Assembly (NCBI GenBank): GCA_031272775.1 | Contig: JAISTB010000004.1 | Span: 1-59,009 of the forward strand | DNA from: Fusobacteriaceae bacterium | Lineage (GTDB): Bacteria; Fusobacteriota; Fusobacteriia; Fusobacteriales; Fusobacteriaceae | DNA: 59,009 nucleotides | Reading direction: 5' to 3' | Shown here: positions 50,641-59,009 of the stretch, piece after piece | Layout: the number at the start of each line of letters is the position of its first letter | Position numbering within the stretch: position 1 is the first letter of the stretch | Program-made: the position numbers and the translations under genes | The notes under the pieces: model-generated | Told to the model about the DNA's origin: nothing | Databases searched by the model: none | What the model saw: the letters and a program-made list of their open reading frames with translations, nothing else

Positions 50641-50952
50641 ATGGATAAAGACAAAAAAAAGCAATCCGACGAATTTTTTTGCGTCACGGACAGCGCGCAA
50701 AAACAAAAACTCCTCCTTCGCTTGAAAAGAATTGAAGGGCAAATCCGTGGCGTCATCCATATGATCGAAGAAGACCGGCACTGCGACGACGTCCTGAATC
50801 AGATTGCCTCGGTGAAGGCGGCCCTCAACGGCGTCAGCAAGGTAATCCTGGAGACGCACATTTCAAACCATCTGCTGGCCGAAATCAAAAACGGCGGCAA
50901 GGAAGATAAAATTCTGAGCGATTTTTTATACACATTGAACAAATTGCTCTGA
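50641..50952 (+). CDS. CsoR/RcnR-family metal- or aldehyde-sensing repressor
   Basis: A 103-residue, all-helical repressor (DUF156). LKRIEGQIRGVIHMIEEDRHCDDVLNQIASV is the family core. The metal-site residues are C48, H73 and H77 (ETHISNHLL), a Cys-His-His pattern nearer to RcnR (nickel/cobalt) or FrmR-type (formaldehyde) members than to copper CsoR, which needs a second cysteine. When ligand binds, these tetramers leave their operator. ATG 50641 follows GGGAGG; the longer frame covers the promoter. No efflux gene is adjacent; a two-component system follows 63 bp later, so the target may be the system itself. Confidence 0.85.
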   Translation: MDKDKKKQSDEFFCVTDSAQKQKLLLRLKRIEGQIRGVIHMIEEDRHCDDVLNQIASVKAALNGVSKVILETHISNHLLAEIKNGGKEDKILSDFLYTLNKLL

Positions 50953-51015
50953 TCCCGACAAGCCATTCCTGATATTGATTCATAGTAATGTAACGCTTTT
51001 GAAAAGGAGGTATGA

Positions 51016-51687
51016 ATGAAGAAGATTTTAGTAATCGATGACGAATGGAAAATCAGAAAACTGATCAAAGACTATCTCACGCGGGAAGAGTACAGTGTCG
51101 ATGAAGGGGAAGACGGGGAAAAGGGACTGGAATTATTTTTCAAGAAGAAGTATGATCTGGTGATTTTGGACATCATGATGCCCAAAATAGACGGCTGGAG
51201 CGTCTGCCGGAAAATCCGGGAGGAATCCCAGGCGCCGATCATCATGCTGTCGGCCAGATCCGACGAGAGCGATCAGCTCTTCGGCTTTGAGTTGCAGACC
51301 GACGACTACATCGTCAAGCCTTTCAACCCCAAGCTCCTGGTGGCCAAGGTCAAGGCCCTGCTGCGGCGGGACGGGAAGACGGACAACAACGTCAACCTCG
51401 ACGTGGGCGACATCAAGCTCGACAGTTCCAAACGGGAAGTGCGGCTGCGGGACAAGATTCTGGAACTCACGCCCAAAGAATACGACCTGTTGTATTTCTT
51501 TATTGAAAACAACGGCATCGCCCTTTCCCGGGAAAAGATCCTCAACTCCGTCTGGGGCTGGGATTACTACGGAGATCTGCGGACTGTGGACACGCACATC
51601 AAACGACTCCGCCGCAAGATCGGCGAGGAATATGTGCAGACGGTCCGGGGATTCGGCTACAAATTTGAAGTCAAGAGCAACGACTGA
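51016..51687 (+). CDS. OmpR-family response regulator
   Basis: A 223-residue two-component regulator. The receiver has the acidic pair D8/D9, the phospho-acceptor D52 in LVILDIMMPK, and K104-type DDYIVKPF. The C-terminal winged helix has ELTPKEYDLLYFFIENNG and RTVDTHIKRLRRKIGEEYVQTVRGFGYKF. AAAAGGAGG precedes ATG 51016. Its kinase follows after 41 bp. The signal is unknown, but the upstream metal/aldehyde sensor suggests a stress context. Confidence 0.95.
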   Translation: MKKILVIDDEWKIRKLIKDYLTREEYSVDEGEDGEKGLELFFKKKYDLVILDIMMPKIDGWSVCRKIREESQAPIIMLSARSDESDQLFGFELQTDDYIVKPFNPKLLVAKVKALLRRDGKTDNNVNLDVGDIKLDSSKREVRLRDKILELTPKEYDLLYFFIENNGIALSREKILNSVWGWDYYGDLRTVDTHIKRLRRKIGEEYVQTVRGFGYKFEVKSND

Positions 51688-51728
51688 CAAAAGGCCTGCT
51701 AAAATATCGGTAACTTGAGGGGTCCTTT

Positions 51729-53162
51729 ATGAAACTACGCTGGAAACTATTTTCCATCATCCTCGGCACGGTGGGATTTATTTTGCTGGGGATCCTGGTC
51801 GTAAATTCCGTATATCTCGAACGCTTCTTCGTCCGGGAGCAAAAGGAAAAACTGCTGGAAATCGGGCGGGTCCTGACGGATCCCGCCTATGTGGTGGATC
51901 TGCAAAATATCGAAATGCACTCCAACGTCTCCATTTCCATCAAAAAGCTCGAAATGCTCAACCAGTTTGAAAAGAGCTCCATGATGAGCCGGAGCGAAAT
52001 TGACGACATTTCCGGGCTCCTGAAACAGGGCAAGATGATCTTCAGCGAAGTGCGCTTTCTCGATTATCGCGGGAAGAGCCTGATTTTGTTTATCCCTTAC
52101 CGGGAAGATATGTATTTTGAGATCCTGAGTCCGCTCAACTTCCTTGAGGAAGGCGCCGGCGCCTCCACGAAATACAATGTGCGCCTCGTGGTCGTGATCT
52201 TTATTTTCGGCTGCCTCGCGTCCTTCGTCTTCGCGAAAAAGATTTCCCAGCCCCTTGTGGAGCTGAAAAACATCGCCAACAACATCTCGCGTTCCGATTT
52301 CAGCCAGAAATTTGAGTACGGCAGCAGGGACGAGGTGGGGCAACTGGGCATTTCCATCAACAAAATGGCCGAAGAGTTGGAGAACAACATCACGGAAATC
52401 AACAACAAAAACCTCATGCTCGAAAAAGAAGTCGAACACGAGAAACGTCTTGAAAAAATGCGCAAGGAATTTATCGCCAACGTGAGCCATGAACTCAAAA
52501 CGCCCATTGCCATTATCCAGGGCTATGCCCAGGGGCTGGCCGAAGGCGTCGTGGCCGCCGAAGACATGGATTTTTACACGAGCACGATCATGGAAGAAAG
52601 CGTCAAGATGAACAACCTTGTGCAGGAGCTCCTGCTCGTTTCCAAGATGGAGTCCAGCCGCATGGAATTCAACCGGCGGCATATGGACTACTATCCGACG
52701 ATACAGGATTTCATCCGAAAATTCTCCCGGGACAACAAAAAAATCTATTACGCGGGTCCCGGCGAAATCCGGGTCGTCTGCGACGACAAATTCATCGACC
52801 GGGTCATGAATAATTTTATCGTCAACGCGCTCAAATACTCGACGGAGAACAGCGATATCGGCATAGAGGTCACTGAGGAAGCGGAAGATTTCAAGATCGC
52901 GGTCAAAAACGAGACGGACCGGCTGAATCCCGAGGACCTCGGCGACATCTGGATCCCCTTTTACCGCAAAGACGCCGCGAGAGACAGGGACGGCCACGGA
53001 TTGGGGCTTTCCATCGTAAAGGGCATCCTCGAAAACCACAAATGCCCCTACGGAACGGAAATGAAGGATAAAGTCGTGAGCTTCTGGTTCAAGCTCCCCA
53101 AGGCTGTGGAACCGCCCGATGACGAAGATGACGACGAATTTGACGAGGGGGAAGACGCGTGA
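51729..53162 (+). CDS. Membrane sensor histidine kinase
   Basis: A 477-residue kinase: helix 1 (about 8-28), an extracytoplasmic sensor (about 30-150), helix 2 (about 151-169), HAMP linker (KISQPLVELKNIANNISRSD), HisKA with phospho-acceptor H254 in FIANVSHELKTPIAIIQGY, and a HATPase domain with N-box VMNNFIVNALKYS, and GHGLGLSIVKGI. The C-terminus ends in an unusual run of acidic residues (PPDDEDDDEFDEGEDA), probably a flexible tail. It overlaps cdd by four bases. Confidence 0.95.
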   Translation: MKLRWKLFSIILGTVGFILLGILVVNSVYLERFFVREQKEKLLEIGRVLTDPAYVVDLQNIEMHSNVSISIKKLEMLNQFEKSSMMSRSEIDDISGLLKQGKMIFSEVRFLDYRGKSLILFIPYREDMYFEILSPLNFLEEGAGASTKYNVRLVVVIFIFGCLASFVFAKKISQPLVELKNIANNISRSDFSQKFEYGSRDEVGQLGISINKMAEELENNITEINNKNLMLEKEVEHEKRLEKMRKEFIANVSHELKTPIAIIQGYAQGLAEGVVAAEDMDFYTSTIMEESVKMNNLVQELLLVSKMESSRMEFNRRHMDYYPTIQDFIRKFSRDNKKIYYAGPGEIRVVCDDKFIDRVMNNFIVNALKYSTENSDIGIEVTEEAEDFKIAVKNETDRLNPEDLGDIWIPFYRKDAARDRDGHGLGLSIVKGILENHKCPYGTEMKDKVVSFWFKLPKAVEPPDDEDDDEFDEGEDA

Positions 53163-53569
53163 AAGAGCAAGCGACGGAAGCGCGGATCAAAGAGCTGATC
53201 GAAAAATGCCTTGAGATACGAAAAAACGCCTATGCGCCTTATTCGGGCTTTGCCGTGGGGGCAGTGCTCGTAGATCACGCGGGCAGAGAGTTTTCCGGGG
53301 TAAACGTCGAAAACGCCTCCTTCGGCCTGACGGTCTGCGCCGAGCGAAACGCCGTGGCGGCCGCCGTGGCAGGCGGCATGAAACAGATCAAGCTTCTCTG
53401 CGTCGCGGCCGACGCGCCCGCTCCGGTCACGCCCTGCGGGGCCTGCCGACAGGTGATCGCCGAATTTGCGGACGAAGACGCCGTCATCATCGCGGCAAAC
53501 TTAGATAAAAACTATAAACTTTATAAGGTTTCGGATTTGCTCCCCGAGGGCTTCAAGCTGAAACCATGA
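53159..53569 (+). CDS. cdd: Cytidine deaminase
   Basis: A 136-residue zinc enzyme that deaminates cytidine and deoxycytidine to uridine forms. PYSGFAVGAVLV, the zinc/catalytic CAERNAV motif (C-A-E) and the PCGACRQVIAEF motif (PCxxC) are complete. The start is GTG 53159 (GTGA overlap with the kinase stop). Size is that of the tetrameric class. It is followed by a hairpin terminator. Confidence 0.95.
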   Translation: MKEQATEARIKELIEKCLEIRKNAYAPYSGFAVGAVLVDHAGREFSGVNVENASFGLTVCAERNAVAAAVAGGMKQIKLLCVAADAPAPVTPCGACRQVIAEFADEDAVIIAANLDKNYKLYKVSDLLPEGFKLKP

Positions 53570-53585
53570 GCATTCCCATGATATG

Positions 53586-53621
53586 AAAATCCCTGATAGC
53601 GGCATCCATTGGGGATTTTTT
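53586..53621 (+). terminator. Terminator after cdd
   Basis: AAAATCCC (53586-53593) pairs with GGGGATTTT, loop of about 17 nt, followed by T6. The stem is short, so it may be partial. Confidence 0.65.
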
Positions 53622-53643
53622 ACTGACAGTGAGGTGACGATAC

Positions 53644-54234
53644 TTGAGACACAATCCGATCAAATTGACGGGAGACTGGAACGAGGGCTACGCCCTGGAT
53701 TACAACGCGAAAAAAATCACGTACACGGGAACGAACATTTTCGGTTATCCCAAGCTCATCTATGACTATACGGAGATCGGCAAACTGCTCTATGAAATGA
53801 AAGAATTTGACGATGACGACAAATGCGTGCGTCTGGCGGAGATCATGGCCGACTTCATCAAAAACCACTGGGGGATCAGGGACCGGATCGACGGGATCAT
53901 CGTCGCGCCGACTTCGACGGATATGCCCAATTCGCCGCTCTACAAGCTGGCAAAACGGATCGGCAGTCTCGTGGACAGACCGGTCTCCCTGCATTTTTTC
54001 GCGAAGCTCTCGGTACGGGAGATCAAAGCCCTCGATACCGAAGAAAAAATGGATATTTTCAAGAATAACATGAAAAAAATGAAAAAACTGCAAACCCGGG
54101 GAAACATCCTCATCCTCGACGACTTTTACAACACGGGGACAACCATGCGGAGCATCGCGGGACTCATGCGGGAGGACATCAATCTGGACGCCCTCTACGT
54201 GCTGACCGCCGTGCTCAACAAAAAAATCGACTGA
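53644..54234 (+). CDS. Phosphoribosyltransferase-domain protein
   Basis: A 196-residue protein with a type I phosphoribosyltransferase fold: the PRPP motif is NILILDDFYNTGTTMRSIA (about 152-170), preceded by GIIVAPTSTDMPNSPLYKLAKRIG. ComF-like and other PRTase proteins have this pattern, but the amino-acceptor part is not recognised, so the substrate (base or something else) is unclear. The start is TTG 53644, twelve bases after GAGGTGA. It is followed closely by the YhcH-type gene. Confidence 0.75.
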   Translation: MRHNPIKLTGDWNEGYALDYNAKKITYTGTNIFGYPKLIYDYTEIGKLLYEMKEFDDDDKCVRLAEIMADFIKNHWGIRDRIDGIIVAPTSTDMPNSPLYKLAKRIGSLVDRPVSLHFFAKLSVREIKALDTEEKMDIFKNNMKKMKKLQTRGNILILDDFYNTGTTMRSIAGLMREDINLDALYVLTAVLNKKID

Positions 54235-54244
54235 GGAGGTTATC

Positions 54245-54724
54245 ATGATTTACGACGAAATCCGGCGCCTTGACCGCTACCGGGGGATCCACCCGAATCT
54301 TGACACGGCCATTGACGCCATTTTACACGGGGTACTGGATACCCGCAAAAAGGGGCGAAACGTCATTGACGGCGATCTGGTCTATTTCAGCTACCCCGGC
54401 GACATGCGCTCAAAGCCCGTGGAGGAGGCCAAAATCGAGGGACATCGGATCTGCGCCGACATCCATATGCTCTTTGCCGACGAGGAAATCCTCGGCTATA
54501 CGCCGGCGGGAAACGTCCGGGAGAAAAGCTATACGGAAAAATTCGACTTCGCGGAGTACGAGGGGGTCTGCGATACCTTCGTCGCCCTCAGGCCCGGGAT
54601 GTTTGTGATTTTCTTTCCCGGGGAGCCCCACCAGCCCCTGATCACCCGCGGCGAGCCCCGGGCGGTCGACAAGGTCATCTTCAAAGTCAATCTCGCGGCA
54701 ACGAAGGGAGAGGACAATCTTTGA
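54245..54724 (+). CDS. YhcH/YjgK/YiaL-family (DUF386) protein
   Basis: A 159-residue cupin-like protein of the YhcH/EbgC family. VYFSYPGDMRSKPVEEAKIEGHRICADIHMLFADEE is the typical N-terminal half and FVIFFPGEPHQPLITRGEPRAVDKVIFKV contains the conserved PGE.H metal-site residues. Relatives are found in sialic-acid and other sugar operons, possibly as anomerases or isomerases. It is separated by 10 bp from the phosphoribosyltransferase gene, and GGAGG precedes ATG 54245. A sugar role here is not shown. Confidence 0.85.
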   Translation: MIYDEIRRLDRYRGIHPNLDTAIDAILHGVLDTRKKGRNVIDGDLVYFSYPGDMRSKPVEEAKIEGHRICADIHMLFADEEILGYTPAGNVREKSYTEKFDFAEYEGVCDTFVALRPGMFVIFFPGEPHQPLITRGEPRAVDKVIFKVNLAATKGEDNL

Positions 54725-54757
54725 CCGGAAACGGCTGAAAAATAATCCGGATTTTAC

Positions 54758-54786
54758 TTGAAGAATCTGAAGAAATGCTGTACACT
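54758..54786 (+). promoter_or_regulatory. Promoter of the pyruvate kinase gene
   Basis: TTGAAG (54758-54763), 17-nt spacer and TACACT (54781-54786). It lies within the longest open frame, in support of the later start at 54824. Confidence 0.5.
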
Positions 54787-54823
54787 TATACTGGAGAAGT
54801 TTTTTTGTAAGGGGGAGTTTTTT

Positions 54824-56233
54824 TTGAAAAAAACAAAAATCGTCTGCACGATCGGACCTGCGTCGGATTCCAAAGAAACCATGCGGGAAATGCTCAGGGC
54901 CGGCATGAATATGATGCGGCTCAATTTTTCCCACGGCAGTTATGAAGAACACGGCGAACGGATCAAGGCCTTCCGGGAAGTAAAGAAGGAACTGGGGATC
55001 CGGGCCGCAATTATGCTGGACAACAAAGGACCCGAAATCCGGACCATGACCCTCGAGGGGGGCCGGGACGTCCGGATTGTGGCGGGACAGGAATTTATCA
55101 TTACGACGGACAAAACCCTCGTGGGCAACAGTCAGAAAGTTGCGGTCACCTATGAGGGCTTCGCCCGGGATCTGAAACTGCACGATACGATCCTCATCGA
55201 CGACGGGCTGCTGGAATTTACCGTGACGGAAATCGGCGACGCCGAAGTCAAATGTATCGCCCGCAACGACGGGGATTTAGGCGAACACAAGGGCGTCAAC
55301 CTGCCCAATATTTCAGTCAATCTGCCGGCTCTGTCCGAAAAAGACGTCAGGGACCTTGTTTTCGGTTGTCAACAGGGCGTCGACTATATCGCCGCTTCTT
55401 TCATCCGCAAGGCTTCAGACGTGCTGGCCGTGCGCAAGGTACTGGAAGCCAACGGCGGCGAGGACATCCGGATTATCGCCAAAATCGAAAACCAGGAGGG
55501 CCTCGACAATTTTGACGAGATCCTCAACGCGTCTGACGGCGTCATGGTGGCCCGGGGAGACCTCGGCGTGGAAATCCCGCTGGAGGATGTGCCCTTTGCC
55601 CAGAAAATGATGATCGCCCAATGCAACCGGGCCGGTAAAATCGTGATTACCGCGACGCAAATGCTCGATTCCATGATCCACAACCCCCGACCCACCCGGG
55701 CCGAGGTCAATGACGTCACCAACGCCATATTGGACGGGACCGACGCCGTGATGCTCTCGGGGGAGAGCGCCAAGGGCAGCTACCCCGTGGAGGCCGTTCG
55801 CGTCATGGGGAAGATCGCGGAAAAAACAGATCCCCTGATCCGGGATAAAGTCGTCAAAGACGACGAGGCGACCATTACCTCGGCCATAGCCCGGGGCGCG
55901 GCCGATGTGGCGGAAACCCTCGGCGCCAAGGTCATCGCCGTGGCGACCCAGTCGGGACGGGCGGCCATGGAAATGCGGGAATACTGCCCCAAGGCCACGA
56001 TCCTCGCGATCACGAACCGCGAAAAAACAGCCAACCAGCTGATGGTGGCCCGCGGCGTCGTCCCTTGGCTCGATCCCAACCCCGAGACGCTCAAGTCCTT
56101 CTTCGAGCTGTCGGAAACGACGGCCAAAAAACTCAAGCTGGCCGAAATCGGCGACATTATTGTGGCCATCTGCGGCGAGAGCGTATTCAAGCCCGGTACG
56201 ACAAACTCGATCAAGATCATGCAAATCAAATAG
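54824..56233 (+). CDS. pyk: Pyruvate kinase
   Basis: A 469-residue glycolytic enzyme making pyruvate and ATP from phosphoenolpyruvate and ADP. KTKIVCTIGPASDSKETM, MMRLNFSHGSYEEH, IIAKIENQEGLDNFDEIL, VMVARGDLGVEIP and TNAILDGTDAVMLSGESAKGSYP are the A-domain motifs, and the C-terminal domain ends FKPGTTNSIKIMQIK; there is no extra phosphotransferase-like tail. The start is TTG 54824, after AAGGGGGAG; the longer frame passes through the promoter. Enolase follows after 40 bp, placing the last two steps of glycolysis in one unit. Confidence 0.96.
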   Translation: MKKTKIVCTIGPASDSKETMREMLRAGMNMMRLNFSHGSYEEHGERIKAFREVKKELGIRAAIMLDNKGPEIRTMTLEGGRDVRIVAGQEFIITTDKTLVGNSQKVAVTYEGFARDLKLHDTILIDDGLLEFTVTEIGDAEVKCIARNDGDLGEHKGVNLPNISVNLPALSEKDVRDLVFGCQQGVDYIAASFIRKASDVLAVRKVLEANGGEDIRIIAKIENQEGLDNFDEILNASDGVMVARGDLGVEIPLEDVPFAQKMMIAQCNRAGKIVITATQMLDSMIHNPRPTRAEVNDVTNAILDGTDAVMLSGESAKGSYPVEAVRVMGKIAEKTDPLIRDKVVKDDEATITSAIARGAADVAETLGAKVIAVATQSGRAAMEMREYCPKATILAITNREKTANQLMVARGVVPWLDPNPETLKSFFELSETTAKKLKLAEIGDIIVAICGESVFKPGTTNSIKIMQIK

Positions 56234-56258
56234 TGTGTAGTGCTTTCAAATAATATAA

Positions 56259-57620
<1,362 letters not shown>

Positions 57621-57631
57621 CATTTTTCGGC

Positions 57632-57660
57632 AAAGGATCCCTTCGGGGATCTTTTGTTTT
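57632..57660 (+). terminator. Terminator after enolase
   Basis: A 10-bp stem AAAGGATCCC/GGGATCTTTT with a TTCG tetraloop (57632-57655) is followed by GTTTT. Confidence 0.88.
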
Positions 57661-57712
57661 GGCGAAATCCAGCCGATTTATGTTACAAATGTGTGAGAAT
57701 TTAAGAAAAAAC

Positions 57713-57741
57713 TTGCATTTTTTCAAAATTTGTTATATGAT
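57713..57741 (+). promoter_or_regulatory. Promoter of the unknown gene at 57817
   Basis: TTGCAT (57713-57718), 17-nt spacer and TATGAT (57736-57741) in A+T-rich DNA. Confidence 0.6.
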
Positions 57742-57816
57742 ATAAATGAGAAAACAAAAAAGAATAGATGACGCAAAGTCGAAATATCCTATTAGAGCAA
57801 CGAAAAGGCGGACACG

Positions 57817-58407
57817 ATGAGAAGAGGGTTGAGGTTTTTTTCCAAATTAAGGCGACAATTCAAAATATTATGTATTTTTTGTTTTATTTCCGCCTTTTTT
57901 TGCCTTTTCGGAAAACTGGGTACGGACAGAAAATGGAACCGGATCATCATCGAAAAGGAGAGCGACGGCGACCGGATCGTCGTCTATCCCGAGGACAGGG
58001 AGGCCGCGACCCGCAAGAACAGACGGCCCCTTTTTGAGCAGTCCGAAAACGGGAGCGCCCTGTACAAGGACTACCTGAAGAATCTCGAGATCCTCAAGCA
58101 CTTTACGACCGACCGGGAATTGATCATCGCTGAAAATCTGTCGAACATCGTCAGGGCCATTACGGTTTCCATCGACCAGGACGCCAACATCGTCATCTCC
58201 GGAGACAACGCGAAAACCGACGGGGAAAACGGGGAATTCGGCGGGCGCTGGGCGAATTTCGGCCGCTCGGCCCGGGAAGGTTTTCTCGGCGGCGGTCCCG
58301 GCGTCACCACCGAACGGGAAGGAGAAAAGCCCGGGCAGATGGAAGAGTTGGAAATCCTTAAAAATTTGCGGAAAAGCCTGACAAATAAGCGCGGCATGAA
58401 AAATTAA
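57817..58407 (+). CDS. Unknown protein with N-terminal membrane anchor
   Basis: A 196-residue protein that starts with a basic stretch (MRRGLRFFSKLRRQ) and a single hydrophobic helix (about 16-33), followed by a charged hydrophilic part with a Gly-rich segment FGGRWANFGRSAREGFLGGG. No family is recognised. A helical stretch (NLEILKHFTTDRELIIAENL) precedes a likely strand region (AITVSIDQDANIVISGDN). The weak ribosome site (ACACG) before ATG 57817 leaves the exact start open. It lies between enolase and the rRNA promoter. Confidence 0.55.
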   Translation: MRRGLRFFSKLRRQFKILCIFCFISAFFCLFGKLGTDRKWNRIIIEKESDGDRIVVYPEDREAATRKNRRPLFEQSENGSALYKDYLKNLEILKHFTTDRELIIAENLSNIVRAITVSIDQDANIVISGDNAKTDGENGEFGGRWANFGRSAREGFLGGGPGVTTEREGEKPGQMEELEILKNLRKSLTNKRGMKN

Positions 58408-58417
58408 AAAAAACTGC

Positions 58418-58446
58418 TTGACGGAAAATTATATTTGTGGTATCAT
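58418..58446 (+). promoter_or_regulatory. rRNA operon promoter
   Basis: TTGACG (58418-58423), 17-nt spacer and TATCAT (58441-58446), preceded by an A-rich tract. It lies about 145 bp before the start of 16S rRNA, with a leader containing a GAGTCGAAAAACTC hairpin just ahead of the mature 5' end. Confidence 0.75.
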
Positions 58447-58590
58447 AACTATTGTCCTGAAATTTTGGGGACAAGGACATTAACAACAGAATAGAGAAAG
58501 ACAAAGCATAACCTGAACGAAACAATAATAAAGGTGTTATTTAACTCAAAGGTCGTGGACCGGAGAGATTTGAGTCGAAAAACTCGTTTT

Positions 58591-59009
<419 letters not shown>

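Overview
The window looks like a chromosomal segment of a Fusobacteriota bacterium. The partial 16S rRNA gene at the right end carries the phrase GACAGAATGCTTAACACATG and a CCAAGAGTCTGATCCAGC block, which are typical of Fusobacteriales and closest by eye to the Leptotrichiaceae side. The coding DNA is roughly half G+C, well above the low values usual for cultured fusobacteria, so this is probably an unusual lineage. The segment lies between two rRNA operons in the same orientation: it starts inside a 5S gene and ends inside a 16S gene. I see no CRISPR array, prophage or intact insertion sequence.

1-8.2 kb: a MarR regulator, a DUF401 membrane protein, and two copies of a PatB/MalY-type PLP enzyme plus an APC amino-acid permease. 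Three transcription units here share an almost identical promoter/operator, and two also share a leader with a short conserved ORF. 8.2-12.7 kb: a minus-strand group (unknown anchored protein, SLC23-like permease, 4-hydroxybutyrate dehydrogenase, small membrane protein, cysteine-less NifU-like domain) and a divergent unknown membrane protein. 12.8-13.2 kb: a gene-free island of perfect hairpins. 13.3-15.7 kb: an acetyltransferase and an overlapping AAA-ATPase/TOPRIM-like pair that resembles an anti-phage module. 15.7-20.6 kb: a TPP-riboswitch-controlled thiamine salvage operon (cytX-thiM-thiE-HAD-thiD) behind a ferritin gene.

20.7-30.5 kb: tRNA-Pro(GGG), then a GntR regulator and a citrate/tricarboxylate cluster (oadA, citDEF, a split chromate-type transporter, tctCBA), followed by a candidate small RNA on the minus strand. 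30.6-36.1 kb: a divergent threonine unit (thrC-thrB-ACT regulator against hom-aspartokinase). 36.1-42.7 kb: an orphan RelB-like antitoxin, a possible FmdE relative, and a nitrate/taurine-type ABC cluster with two binding proteins, two permeases, one ATPase that seems to start at ATT, and a cysteine protein resembling the hydrogenase H-cluster domain.

42.1-49.4 kb: the CIRCE-controlled heat-shock operon hrcA-grpE-dnaK-dnaJ followed by yajC, a cell-wall amidase and a GerMN-domain protein. 49.4-58.4 kb: galU, a CsoR/RcnR-type regulator with an evident operator, a two-component system, cdd, a phosphoribosyltransferase, a YhcH-type protein, pyruvate kinase, enolase and an unknown anchored protein just before the next rRNA promoter. 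The metabolic picture is an anaerobic fermenter using citrate, amino acids and possibly 4-hydroxybutyrate, salvaging thiamine and making threonine.
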